From the NCBI RefSeq assembly GCF_020404765.1, contig NZ_JAIVEM010000167.1, positions 1 to 64,000 of the forward strand: a DNA stretch of 64,000 nt, written 5' to 3'. A program made the position numbers and the translations under genes. Shown here piece by piece: positions 42,835-51,046 of this stretch. This DNA is from Paenibacillus sp. BJ-4. GTDB lineage: Bacteria; Bacillota; Bacilli; Paenibacillales; Paenibacillaceae. Positions within the stretch are counted from its first letter, which is position 1; every line of letters starts with the position of its first letter. The notes under the pieces were generated by a model that was not told where the DNA came from, did not search any database, and saw nothing but the letters and a program-made list of their open reading frames with translations.

Positions 42835-44919
42835 TTACTGAATTTTTTGTATTTGCTCATAATAGCTATCCATTTGAACAAAGCTCATGCCGGTCAATGG
42901 AATCACCAAATATAAAAAGATAAGACCGTACATTGGAGCAAAACCAATCATCCTACCCCAGATGGCTTTGCTGTCTATCATTTTTTCATACTCCTGTTTT
43001 CTTTGTTCAAAATAGTAGAACATATGGGAATCCAAATCGTCAAAGGCTTCACTAATCGTAATTCTGCCCAAAGACAAATGGAGCTTGTCCACCAGACGTT
43101 GAAATTCCGGCAAAGGCGCTTCTTCTTTCAACAAACCGAGAGCTGCCTCGGGTCCGTGTTCATAATGAAGCAAGCATTTTTGCAGTGGTCTCTTGAAAAT
43201 AACCGAAAAGCGATTCAACCACTCCAATATTTCCTCGACAGACACTCGTTCCATGGCCCGCAAAATAGAAATGACCGTTTGAAACTGATACACCTCATGC
43301 CTCATATCCAAACGTTGCATTTTTCGCTGCATATATAACAGAAGCATCGGCATTTGGTAGGCTACATATCCAACAACCAAACCGATCAGCACCTCCCACC
43401 ACTTGATATATTCCTCGTTCCACGCTTCTAGCTTTTGGAGGATGCGGCGTGTATTATTAGATAGTTGATCCGCAGTAGCTGTGCCACCTGCATTAAGCTC
43501 CAGGGTTGCATACGTCTGCTCATATGTGCTTCCCGCCTTCATATTCAGTGCATGCATGACTTTGCGGTCAACCTCACTCTGCTTTAAAGCTTCTTTTTCT
43601 TCAGTTGGATTTAAACGTCCAAACATTTGACCCGATTGGACAGGAGCGTAAAGAATATGTGTTTTCTCAGCTCCATGTAAAACAAGTACCGTGCTGATGC
43701 TGAGCACCAATCCTGTAATAAAAAGAATAATCCTCCGTACGTACAGCCATTCCAGTTTTATCTCCGCACCACTCTCCTTTAGCAGTCGGATTATCTGGAA
43801 ATAAGAGGATACCTGCTGCCGTGGAATTAAAGCATCTACCACATGATGAATGATAGGAAAACGATATAGCTTTTGCTCCCAGACATAACGACCCCTACCC
43901 GCACGATAACCTGTTTCGTTGGTCTGTTGCAGCTTTTGTAACAGAAAGTAAGATACGATAATTACAATATAGACGGTCGATTTAGTAATATATCCCAATT
44001 TTCCCTGATAAAAGTCATCCATGGATGGAAAGCTGGATCTCGCCCACTTTTCGATCGGCATCGTAAAAAAAACGGGGGCCAGTGCGATCACGTTCAAACT
44101 TTTGAGCAAATAGTCCAGTTTATTTCTCCGTAGCAGCTCCAGCTGGATTTCGCGCGCAAGACTGCCAAGTCCCTTCAAATAGATGGAGCCACCCTCCTCA
44201 TTCCGGTCACCAAACTCCATCACCATATATGAGATACCAGCAAAGGCTTTTAAAAATCGGTTAGGAGCAGACTCATAGTATCTTTCCAGTGCTTCATGCG
44301 GATCAACATCTGTCAGCGCTTCATGAATGAGTCGTGTGTGTCTTCCAGCCTCAGCTCCCGCCACATCGGCCGCTTCAGAAATGGCCTCCTCTACCATGCC
44401 ATGCTGATGATAATGGTGGCGTACATTGGCAAACAATTCGATCATCTGAGCAAGCAGCCTTTTTTCCATCCGGCTAATTGCCACATCTAAAATAAGGCTA
44501 TTGATTACCACTCCACATAAAAGGGCCAATACAGCAAACTCTAATCCGGGTTTCATCATCAGCAGCACAATGCCGCTGCAAATAAAAGTCCCCCAGATGA
44601 GCAGTGTCATCTTCATAGTCTGTAGCCGTAGCTTGTACTCATCGTAGGCATGCAAACCGGATAGTCGCTTACGTACGCGCTTAATGTATTCTGATATGAT
44701 AGGCACTCCCATGCCCAGCGTGTATAGCTTGTGCAATAAGGCTTGTATCTCCCGTTGCAGTACCGCTTTTCCCTTCCGTCCTTCCCGCACAGAATGAATT
44801 CGTTCACTGCGGATTGCATGATTATTGCGTTTGTGCAGCCACCACAAAGCTATATATAAAAGTACAAAGCCCCCACCTGAAATGATTAAAATCCACAATA
44901 ATACCTCTTTAAGACTCAT
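42835..44919 (-). CDS. TadB-TadC-like fused inner-membrane platform protein
   Basis: The 694-residue protein appears to be two T2SSF-type halves in one chain. The N-terminal half has two helices (LLIWGTFICSGIVLLMMKPG, VLALLCGVVINSLILDVAIS) followed by a cytoplasmic domain with HQHGMVEEAISEAADVAGAE. The C-terminal half has VLIGLVVGYVAYQMPMLLLY, then SVEEILEWLNRFSVIFKRPL and LSLGRITISEAFDDLDSHMF, and the last helix MIGFAPMYGLIFLYLVIPLT. In most Tad systems TadB and TadC are separate, so this looks like a fusion. It overlaps the TadA-like gene by 11 bases, which supports a role as its membrane partner. Confidence 0.7.
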   Translation of the reverse strand: MSLKEVLLWILIISGGGFVLLYIALWWLHKRNNHAIRSERIHSVREGRKGKAVLQREIQALLHKLYTLGMGVPIISEYIKRVRKRLSGLHAYDEYKLRLQTMKMTLLIWGTFICSGIVLLMMKPGLEFAVLALLCGVVINSLILDVAISRMEKRLLAQMIELFANVRHHYHQHGMVEEAISEAADVAGAEAGRHTRLIHEALTDVDPHEALERYYESAPNRFLKAFAGISYMVMEFGDRNEEGGSIYLKGLGSLAREIQLELLRRNKLDYLLKSLNVIALAPVFFTMPIEKWARSSFPSMDDFYQGKLGYITKSTVYIVIIVSYFLLQKLQQTNETGYRAGRGRYVWEQKLYRFPIIHHVVDALIPRQQVSSYFQIIRLLKESGAEIKLEWLYVRRIILFITGLVLSISTVLVLHGAEKTHILYAPVQSGQMFGRLNPTEEKEALKQSEVDRKVMHALNMKAGSTYEQTYATLELNAGGTATADQLSNNTRRILQKLEAWNEEYIKWWEVLIGLVVGYVAYQMPMLLLYMQRKMQRLDMRHEVYQFQTVISILRAMERVSVEEILEWLNRFSVIFKRPLQKCLLHYEHGPEAALGLLKEEAPLPEFQRLVDKLHLSLGRITISEAFDDLDSHMFYYFEQRKQEYEKMIDSKAIWGRMIGFAPMYGLIFLYLVIPLTGMSFVQMDSYYEQIQKIQ

Positions 44920-46744
44920 ATTCTTCCTCCCAATAACGGGTCAAAAAACTGCGGAAACCACTGGCATCCTTGGCATTCATCTGCTCACACATCTCCTTTG
45001 CGCTTTTTGCGGTTAGTGGTTCCATCGGTATATAACACCCATTCCGGTATTCCATAACATGCCGATAGCTATAATTCGACAAAGTATTCGTGCCAGCATC
45101 TACATGTTCCGGGTCACACGGCACACATTCTGTAATCCGTTCAATGTAACGTCGCCCTTCCGCATCACGCTTGAGATGTACATCAAAGTTAATGACATGA
45201 ACTACCTGTTCCTCAGCGATGCCTTCATGCTGAAATACTCCAGTTTTGAGCAATGAATTACGAAGTGAGAATACAAGATCACGAAATGTTTTGGCATGAT
45301 GAGTAAAAATGGTGAATAGACTTGCAACCTGCGACATCTGGATCATCCAAGCGGCTACTTCATCACTCGCTACTTCGCCAAGGATGTTGACGGTTCCATC
45401 CGTCTTTTTCTGCAAATCAAGCCCTTGTTGCCCTGAAATATGGTCCGTTTCCCGAAAGGTAAGAATGTTACGTCGACTGTAGATGCTACGCAAATGCAAC
45501 TCAAAGGCCATTTCCTGTACACGAAGCGTATACGAAGCATAGATATGCTTAACCATCGCCATCAATAGTGTCGTCTTACCAGAACCCTGTGCGCCTGTAA
45601 TTGCAGTAATCCGGCTGCCTTTCATTAAATAAGAAAGGAGCTGGATCGGAAAATCAGCATTTTCACCTTTAATTAACTGCTCCAGCGAAGCGCTTTGAAT
45701 ATCAAATTTACGGACAAAGAAAGCCCACGATTCGGAGAAAGGAGGTCTGACTACCACTACTCGTGACCCATCCTTCATTTCGTTTACCTTATAACCATTG
45801 GCCTCGGAAAGCTGTCCCGGGTACTTGTATTTGTAAATATTTTGGCACACTCTTTTAAGCTCACGCGCTGAGCCAAAAGAAAGAAATGAAAGATGAATCG
45901 TTTTTCCTTTATAAAAAATCCACACGCTCTCATAACCATTTGCAGTAGGTTCAGCTGTCTGTTCTAATCTATACCGATCCGAAGGCCAGTCCGCCGATAC
46001 TGGGGCACCTCCTTGCGGCATGCCACTAACGCCCCCACTTACACCGTCAATCCGCTGATCACGTATATCATCAATGACGGAAAAGCCTTTATAATGCTGA
46101 TAAATCCGCTGTACAATAATATCCACCTTCTCCAGAAAGGAAAGGGCGCGGTATTCACAGTCGTAGATATAGCGGATATCCTCTCCCGTGACGAGATAAC
46201 TTCCATCCTCTTCATGTTGCTGTGAATATCTCATTTCAGCCAAGTCATAAGTATCCAGTAAACGTGACAGGGCATCAGCACCATACTTTTGCTGGTATTG
46301 GTAAAATACAATTTCGAATTGATCCTGTATATTTAACAATTCAGGTCTGGAAAATGGCATGAGGGAATCTACGATCTTCTCGTTTAAGCCATAGCCATTA
46401 ATCAGCAGCTCAACCATCAGATTTTTAACAAAACGTTTATCACCACTACTGCCATTGGCACAGTCCTTTAGTGCCCTGCGCAGCTCCGCTCTTTGATGGA
46501 TACGCCTTCTATATTCCTCCTCATGCAACCCGGCATCCGCCATTTGGCTATGACTTAGTTCATGAAGCGCATTTTTGATATACTCCATCAGAGTCTCCAA
46601 TGTAGCCTCTTCATTCTCTTTACCGACTCGTGAGATTGAATGACGGGGGTGAATATTTCCTCGATATTTAACGATAATCAGTACGATACCCAGTAGCACA
46701 ATACAAGTAAGTATTATTCCATTGATCAATTGAGCGGACAGCAT
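44909..46744 (-). CDS. TadA/VirB11-like secretion ATPase with N-terminal membrane anchor
   Basis: The 611-residue protein has an N-terminal transmembrane helix (LINGIILTCIVLLGIVLIIV), which is unusual for TadA. A long N-terminal domain follows, and then the VirB11-type ATPase core. Walker A is ITGAQGSGKTTLLMAMVKHI around residues 380-397. NILGEVASDEVAAWMIQMSQ and the FTHHAKT box act as Walker B and His-box equivalents. It powers assembly or secretion with the fused TadBC-like partner. Its ATG overlaps the end of the frame of the upstream ParA-like gene (TGATG). Confidence 0.8.
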   Translation of the reverse strand: MLSAQLINGIILTCIVLLGIVLIIVKYRGNIHPRHSISRVGKENEEATLETLMEYIKNALHELSHSQMADAGLHEEEYRRRIHQRAELRRALKDCANGSSGDKRFVKNLMVELLINGYGLNEKIVDSLMPFSRPELLNIQDQFEIVFYQYQQKYGADALSRLLDTYDLAEMRYSQQHEEDGSYLVTGEDIRYIYDCEYRALSFLEKVDIIVQRIYQHYKGFSVIDDIRDQRIDGVSGGVSGMPQGGAPVSADWPSDRYRLEQTAEPTANGYESVWIFYKGKTIHLSFLSFGSARELKRVCQNIYKYKYPGQLSEANGYKVNEMKDGSRVVVVRPPFSESWAFFVRKFDIQSASLEQLIKGENADFPIQLLSYLMKGSRITAITGAQGSGKTTLLMAMVKHIYASYTLRVQEMAFELHLRSIYSRRNILTFRETDHISGQQGLDLQKKTDGTVNILGEVASDEVAAWMIQMSQVASLFTIFTHHAKTFRDLVFSLRNSLLKTGVFQHEGIAEEQVVHVINFDVHLKRDAEGRRYIERITECVPCDPEHVDAGTNTLSNYSYRHVMEYRNGCYIPMEPLTAKSAKEMCEQMNAKDASGFRSFLTRYWEEEYES

Positions 46745-47601
46745 CAAGCGCCCCTTTCTAAAGCCTTGAGCCGAAGATCGGATTCTGCCGCCTCCAGAAT
46801 AGCTTTACTGATTTGCCGTATGCTCCGCTCCCATTCGATAGGCGTAAAAAGCTTGCGATGCGGCTCCTTCCCGCTTCGTACACCACGCTGCACATGGCCT
46901 ACTACATCCCTGCGGTTTCACGCGTCCATAAATTCGGTACTGTAAGGGACCGCATGTAGTGCCCCCTTGTAGCCATATCTCCTGCGGATATTCGCTACAT
47001 TTGCTTGAGAATACACATCATATTTCCCAAGCACCAGCAATAACGGCAATGTCGAGTAAGTGGATAACGGAGACACAGATTCAAAAAAAGCATCCAGCTC
47101 TCGCATATTCTGAGTCAGCGAAAGAACAGCCAGCTTGGCTCGCGTACAAGCTTCATGCTGTACAGATCCCCACCCTGCTCCACTTCCTGCATCAACCAGC
47201 GTCAAATCATAATATTGATCCGCCGTGTCCAAGACTGTCCGTACAAGTCCCTGGGATAACAGTGGTGGAGCAACTCCAAAGCTGGAGGTTCCCTCAAGCA
47301 CATCCAGAGTCTGTTCCAGAACAGGTGTCGTATAATTGCAAATATTTTCTCTAGACAATGTTCCTCGCAAAACTAACCGTGCGACAGCATCCCAACCTCC
47401 TTCCTGAAGCCGCAGACTTGGATCATCCATACGATGCTCCTGTACGGGGAATCCTGCTTCAATTCCCGTATGTCTGCGCCCCAGATGGGTCAATAGTAAT
47501 CTTCCTCTATATAGATTGCCTATGGTAACTGCTATAGCTGCCGCCAATGAGCTACTTCCACTCGCTCCTTTAATAGGACTCCAAAACAAAACGGTGCTCA
47601 T
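46744..47601 (-). pseudogene. ParA/MinD-like (CpaE-type) protein interrupted by TGA near its C-terminus
   Basis: The first 227 codons encode a deviant P-loop protein: FWSPIKGASGSSSLAAAIAV, then DLTLVDAGSGAGWGSVQHEA and LLVLGKYDVYSQANVANIRR. A TGA at 46918-46920 follows EFMDA. The same frame then continues for 57 codons (NRRDVVGHVQRGVRSGKEPH, KLFTPIEWERSIRQISKAIL, ESDLRLKALERGA). It ends in a TGA that overlaps the ATG of the TadA-like gene. This perfect coupling shows that the extended frame was the original gene and that Trp (TGG) probably stood at the TGA. CpaE-like proteins localise Tad machines. The truncated form may keep partial function. Confidence 0.8.
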
Positions 47602-48311
47602 ACTCTCCTCCTTTCCGCACGCTTTAGCGCACGTCGGCTCTCTTTAAATTCCCAGCCCATCCAATCTCCAATGCAACGACACAATTCTTTCTTATACATT
47701 CTGGATAACGGTTTTAGTTGAAGCTGATGTTTATGCTCATTTTCCAGTTTCAGGGCAAGATTTCCCTCATCCCATGGCAGTACATATGGTTCTTGCTGCC
47801 AGGAAGCAGGAAAACCGTTCATGTATTCCCACAAGTACGGCTCCTCTACCCCACAATCCACAGCCTGTAAAAATAATTTGTGAAATTCAAGGTTTTTGGG
47901 GAATCCAGTTTGACCGAACAAATGCTCAAGCCACATCCGTCCGTTGTGCATCTGCATTTGGCTATAATCACTGACCCAAATCCGCTGTTCCGCCCTTTTC
48001 CAAACAGATATTGGGCAAAAATCCGCTGACTCTACATCCAAAATAACAATGTCATAAGCATGCTCTGTCTTTTGATCAGCCATCATACCGATGCTCAAAT
48101 CTTCCCATGCTGTAAAACCAGTTGCCACATCAAAACCACTAAACTGTGTAATGGGAAGTGGTTTGTCGAGCATTCCTATGCTGTACCGATACTGCCCCTT
48201 CAGCGTAGCATCCACAAGAAGTACCTGTTGGCCGGAAGCTGCTAATATACTGCTGATGTATAACAAGGTATCGCTTTTATCACAAAGTCCGGCAAATATC
48301 CAAGTTTTCAT
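47598..48311 (-). CDS. ParA/MinD-like protein with degenerate P-loop
   Basis: The 237-residue protein has the fold cues of a MinD/CpaE ATPase: the first strand WIFAGLCDKSDTLLYISSIL, SGQQVLLVDATLKGQYRYSI and YDIVILDVESADFCPISVWK. It lacks the Lys-rich KGGxGK(T/S) motif, so it may not hydrolyse ATP. The C-terminus is basic (ESRRALKRAERRRV). It overlaps the next ParA-like gene by four bases. The two probably act as a pair, one possibly regulatory. Confidence 0.65.
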   Translation of the reverse strand: MKTWIFAGLCDKSDTLLYISSILAASGQQVLLVDATLKGQYRYSIGMLDKPLPITQFSGFDVATGFTAWEDLSIGMMADQKTEHAYDIVILDVESADFCPISVWKRAEQRIWVSDYSQMQMHNGRMWLEHLFGQTGFPKNLEFHKLFLQAVDCGVEEPYLWEYMNGFPASWQQEPYVLPWDEGNLALKLENEHKHQLQLKPLSRMYKKELCRCIGDWMGWEFKESRRALKRAERRRV

Positions 48312-48333
48312 ACTTCCGTTCCTTTACTTTTAT

Positions 48334-49320
48334 TTATTTGGCATACGGATCAGAGCTTCCGCCCTGCGTCAAAATTTCCTCTTGTTCTTTGTGATCCTGT
48401 CCGACCCCATATCCATTCCCTGCCCCCTTACTCCCGCCAGATGCATCTTCGATTGTCGTATCCGATTGCTGAGCTGCAACTTCCTCACTCAGACTTCTTT
48501 CTATGGGTGTTGAAATCACATTGTTTGATGAATCAATTGCACTTTCAAGAGAAACCCGCAGCTGTTTGGACAGCTTTTGTTCTGCTACCTGTATCAAATT
48601 CGGATCACTATTCATTAGTGCTAACACTTGGGCATTAGGCGGATAAGTCGGGATCGCCTTGGGCTGAAATTGGGGATCGACATATGTCAACGCATAGATG
48701 GATGCTTTATGCAGATAGGCATCAACAATTGCGCTCGAAAACGACAATATCTCCTGCTCGTTCAAGGTAACCCAGACGATAGGACCTTCCAGCCTTGAAA
48801 TTTTCTTTTTGGATAATAGAATGTAATCCTGACCCGTTGGAAATTGAATACGGATATCCACTTCGTCCCCCTGCTTTAGGCTGTTGGGTAATACCACTAC
48901 CTTTAGCTCACGGTTTCGTAAATCTTTAGGTGTGGGCTCATCATCAGTCATCATAGCTGACGTAAGTACAGACCCTTTTTTCAACTCAATCTTGGCTGTG
49001 GTACTAGAAGCTTTATTTTTATCTGCTACCAAATTTGCTGGAGCCTGAGATCCAGGGACCGTAACTGCCTTTAAATCATTAGATGTAATCTGTTCACCCG
49101 GAGATATGTCACGAATAACAGCCCAACCTTTTTTCGCGGTGCGTTGCTCTTGTTCGTACGCTTTCCATTTTAGTTCTGCATCTACTTCGGCCTGTTTCCT
49201 CACCTCATTCATTTGATGGGTGTTAATCATAAGGTAGCCCGCAAAAATAATGCCAACTATACCCGCGCCAACACAACCGGCGTATAGCTTTTGCTTACTG
49301 CTTTTTCTTAGCTTGGACAC
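48334..49320 (-). CDS. CpaB/RcpC-like SAF-domain protein
   Basis: The 328-residue protein has an N-terminal transmembrane helix (LYAGCVGAGIVGIIFAGYLM) and a coiled segment. A SAF-type domain follows, with VIRDISPGEQITSNDLKAVT and the continuation SVLTSAMMTDDEP and RELKVVVLPNSLKQGDEVDI, the pattern of CpaB. A Ser/Gly-rich low-complexity tail ends it. The start chosen is GTG at 49318-49320, with GGGGAG seven bases upstream; the longer open frame overlaps the kinase gene. CpaB proteins are periplasmic or outer components of Tad pili. In a Gram-positive this one would sit in the cell envelope. Confidence 0.75.
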   Translation of the reverse strand: MSKLRKSSKQKLYAGCVGAGIVGIIFAGYLMINTHQMNEVRKQAEVDAELKWKAYEQEQRTAKKGWAVIRDISPGEQITSNDLKAVTVPGSQAPANLVADKNKASSTTAKIELKKGSVLTSAMMTDDEPTPKDLRNRELKVVVLPNSLKQGDEVDIRIQFPTGQDYILLSKKKISRLEGPIVWVTLNEQEILSFSSAIVDAYLHKASIYALTYVDPQFQPKAIPTYPPNAQVLALMNSDPNLIQVAEQKLSKQLRVSLESAIDSSNNVISTPIERSLSEEVAAQQSDTTIEDASGGSKGAGNGYGVGQDHKEQEEILTQGGSSDPYAK

Positions 49321-49360
49321 ACAGCTTCTCCCCTGCCTTTTTTTGATATATATCTTTGAT

Positions 49361-50863
49361 TTAGCGCTGCCGTTTAAGAAATCCGAAGCGTTTTTTCCTG
49401 GTATCCGGAATGGCTCCGCGAAACAGCTCGTCCAGCACCTGATCCACCTCATCATCTCGCTCGAATGGGTCGGAATGGAACGGTAGCGCAAATACTTTAT
49501 CATGATCCAGTTCCTTACGTAGCCTGTGAACTGCCTCCGAGGGTGCCAACGGCAAACAGTAATTCCATTTATGCTGCGGATGGCGCTGAAGTGATCGGGC
49601 CAGCCCGATTATCTCCTGAGCTCTCCATTCTGCTCCTGAACCAACAACCAGCGGGTAATCGGCTCTCAAAAATTCTTCCAGTCGCTCATTATCCTGCCCA
49701 CTCCCCAAATCCAGAACGAGAAATCTATAAGAGCCGCCCAGCAAAGAAATGACATCTGCACGAGATGTCTGCCGCCAATAATGTACTCCGTCAACCTCAA
49801 AACGCCGACTTGAATTCGTTCGTCCAGCAGGTATGCCCTCCACCACCGCTTGAAGTCGGGCAAACGCTTTGGCTGTACTATGCAGCTCAACCAAAGCTAC
49901 GGAACGGGATCTTCGGGATAGATAGTGGCTCACCGCAATGGCCGTATGTGTAGCACCTGAACCGGAAGACACACCGAGCACAGCCACTACCCTTGTACCT
50001 GCGTATTCCAATGAAGTAATTGAAGTATCACCAACGGATACTCTATGTTGAGAAGGCTGAAAATCTGCACTGCGGCGCAGTTCTCCAATAACCTCTCTGG
50101 CAGATTGAAATCGTTCCTCAGGATGCTGACGCAGCAGCTTTCGAATCACTGGAATCAAATGGCGGGGCAGTTCCCCGCGAATATATCCTTCTACTCCCGC
50201 AGTCCACTCGCTATATTTTCCACCTGTACAGAGATACAGCAGTAACGCTCCCAAACTGTATAAGTCTGAGCGAGCATCCGTTTGACCTGCTCCATATTGT
50301 TCCGGGGCTGCAAAGCCCACAGTTCCCAGCTTGACCGTATCCTGATTCAGTTCAGACTTATAGCTCCGCGCGATCCCAAAATCAATCAGCTTAAATTCCA
50401 TTGCCGGGGTTAGCATAATATTGGTCGGTTTCAAATCACGGTAAATGACAGGCGTCTGACGGGTGTGCAAGTAATCCAGCACATCCAGCACCTGCAAAGC
50501 GAATGGAACAATTTGCTCCTGTGGAATATGGCCTTTGTAACCTTTCATATACGCTTCCAGCGTCATCCCTTCAATGTAATCCATAACCAGAAATACTGCA
50601 CCCGATGGCGGATGCTCGAAGAAATCAACAATTCTCGGTAGGCGTGGATGGCTTAATGAAATCAGCATTTCTGCTTCTGTCCGTATAAGCCTCATCATTT
50701 GCGGCTCGGCAACCGACTCCTTCACCGCCCATTGCTTGCCTGGCAGCTTCAAATCCTCTGCCATGAACACACGGCTCATTCCTCCTGTCCCTAACGTGCG
50801 GACAATTCGGTAACGCTCACCGACAATAGACCCGTATTCCAATCGTGATGGCGTCTGCATCAT
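49361..50863 (-). CDS. Ser/Thr protein kinase fused to a ParA/MinD-like domain
   Basis: Residues 15-270 are a Hanks-type kinase: Gly loop GTGGMSRVFMAED, Lys about 48 (WAVKES), catalytic loop VIYRDLKPTNIML (Asp about 143; Tyr replaces the usual His), DFGIARSYK and the APEQYGAG activation segment. Residues 290-500 are a second domain with RVVAVLGVSSGSGATHTAIA, then VALVELHSTAKAFARLQAVV and FLVLDLGSGQDNERLEEFLR, the layout of MinD/CpaE ATPases with a degenerate P-loop. No PASTA domains or transmembrane helix are present, so it is cytoplasmic. The start is ATG at 50863 with AGGAGG seven bases upstream. It opens the Tad-like operon, which suggests that phosphorylation controls the machine. Confidence 0.85.
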   Translation of the reverse strand: MMQTPSRLEYGSIVGERYRIVRTLGTGGMSRVFMAEDLKLPGKQWAVKESVAEPQMMRLIRTEAEMLISLSHPRLPRIVDFFEHPPSGAVFLVMDYIEGMTLEAYMKGYKGHIPQEQIVPFALQVLDVLDYLHTRQTPVIYRDLKPTNIMLTPAMEFKLIDFGIARSYKSELNQDTVKLGTVGFAAPEQYGAGQTDARSDLYSLGALLLYLCTGGKYSEWTAGVEGYIRGELPRHLIPVIRKLLRQHPEERFQSAREVIGELRRSADFQPSQHRVSVGDTSITSLEYAGTRVVAVLGVSSGSGATHTAIAVSHYLSRRSRSVALVELHSTAKAFARLQAVVEGIPAGRTNSSRRFEVDGVHYWRQTSRADVISLLGGSYRFLVLDLGSGQDNERLEEFLRADYPLVVGSGAEWRAQEIIGLARSLQRHPQHKWNYCLPLAPSEAVHRLRKELDHDKVFALPFHSDPFERDDEVDQVLDELFRGAIPDTRKKRFGFLKRQR

Positions 50864-50895
50864 TCTTCTACCTCCTTTCTATAAGCAAACAACGC

Positions 50896-50972
50896 AAAAA
50901 AAGGGAAAGCCGCCGCAAAACAAAATCTCCATGTCACCATGAAAATGATTTTCGCGGGATGCTTTCCCTTTA
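50896..50972 (-). terminator. Leader hairpin/terminator upstream of the kinase-Tad operon
   Basis: On the minus strand an outer stem (AAGGGAAAGC with GCTTTCCCTT, 50961-50970 and 50901-50910) encloses a second stem (CCGC..AAAATC with GATTTT..GCGG). An apical CATG-GTGA-CATG forms a GNRA-type tetraloop. A run of seven T follows. It lies between a good promoter (51014-51043) and the kinase ribosome binding site, only about 30 bases before the ATG, so it can act as an attenuator as well as the terminator of the upstream operon. Confidence 0.7.
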
Positions 50973-51013
50973 TTTAAACGTGATTATTATTTTTTAAGGA
51001 ACAATTTGGATTT

Positions 51014-51043
51014 ATTATATAGCAAACCTGTGCTCATTGTAAA
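51014..51043 (-). promoter_or_regulatory. Sigma-A promoter for the kinase-Tad operon
   Basis: TTTACA (51038-51043) and TATAAT (51014-51019) with an 18-base spacer lie immediately after the methyltransferase stop and read towards the kinase gene. The transcript would begin near 51007 and carry a leader of about 140 nt that contains the terminator hairpin. Confidence 0.55.
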
Positions 51044-51046
51044 GTA

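Noticed and set aside
1498-46920. Genetic-code reassignment of TGA to Trp
   Set aside because: TGA is the ordinary stop in overlapping pairs here (for example thiO/thiS and ginA/ginB). Two nonsense codons are better explained by mutation or sequence error.
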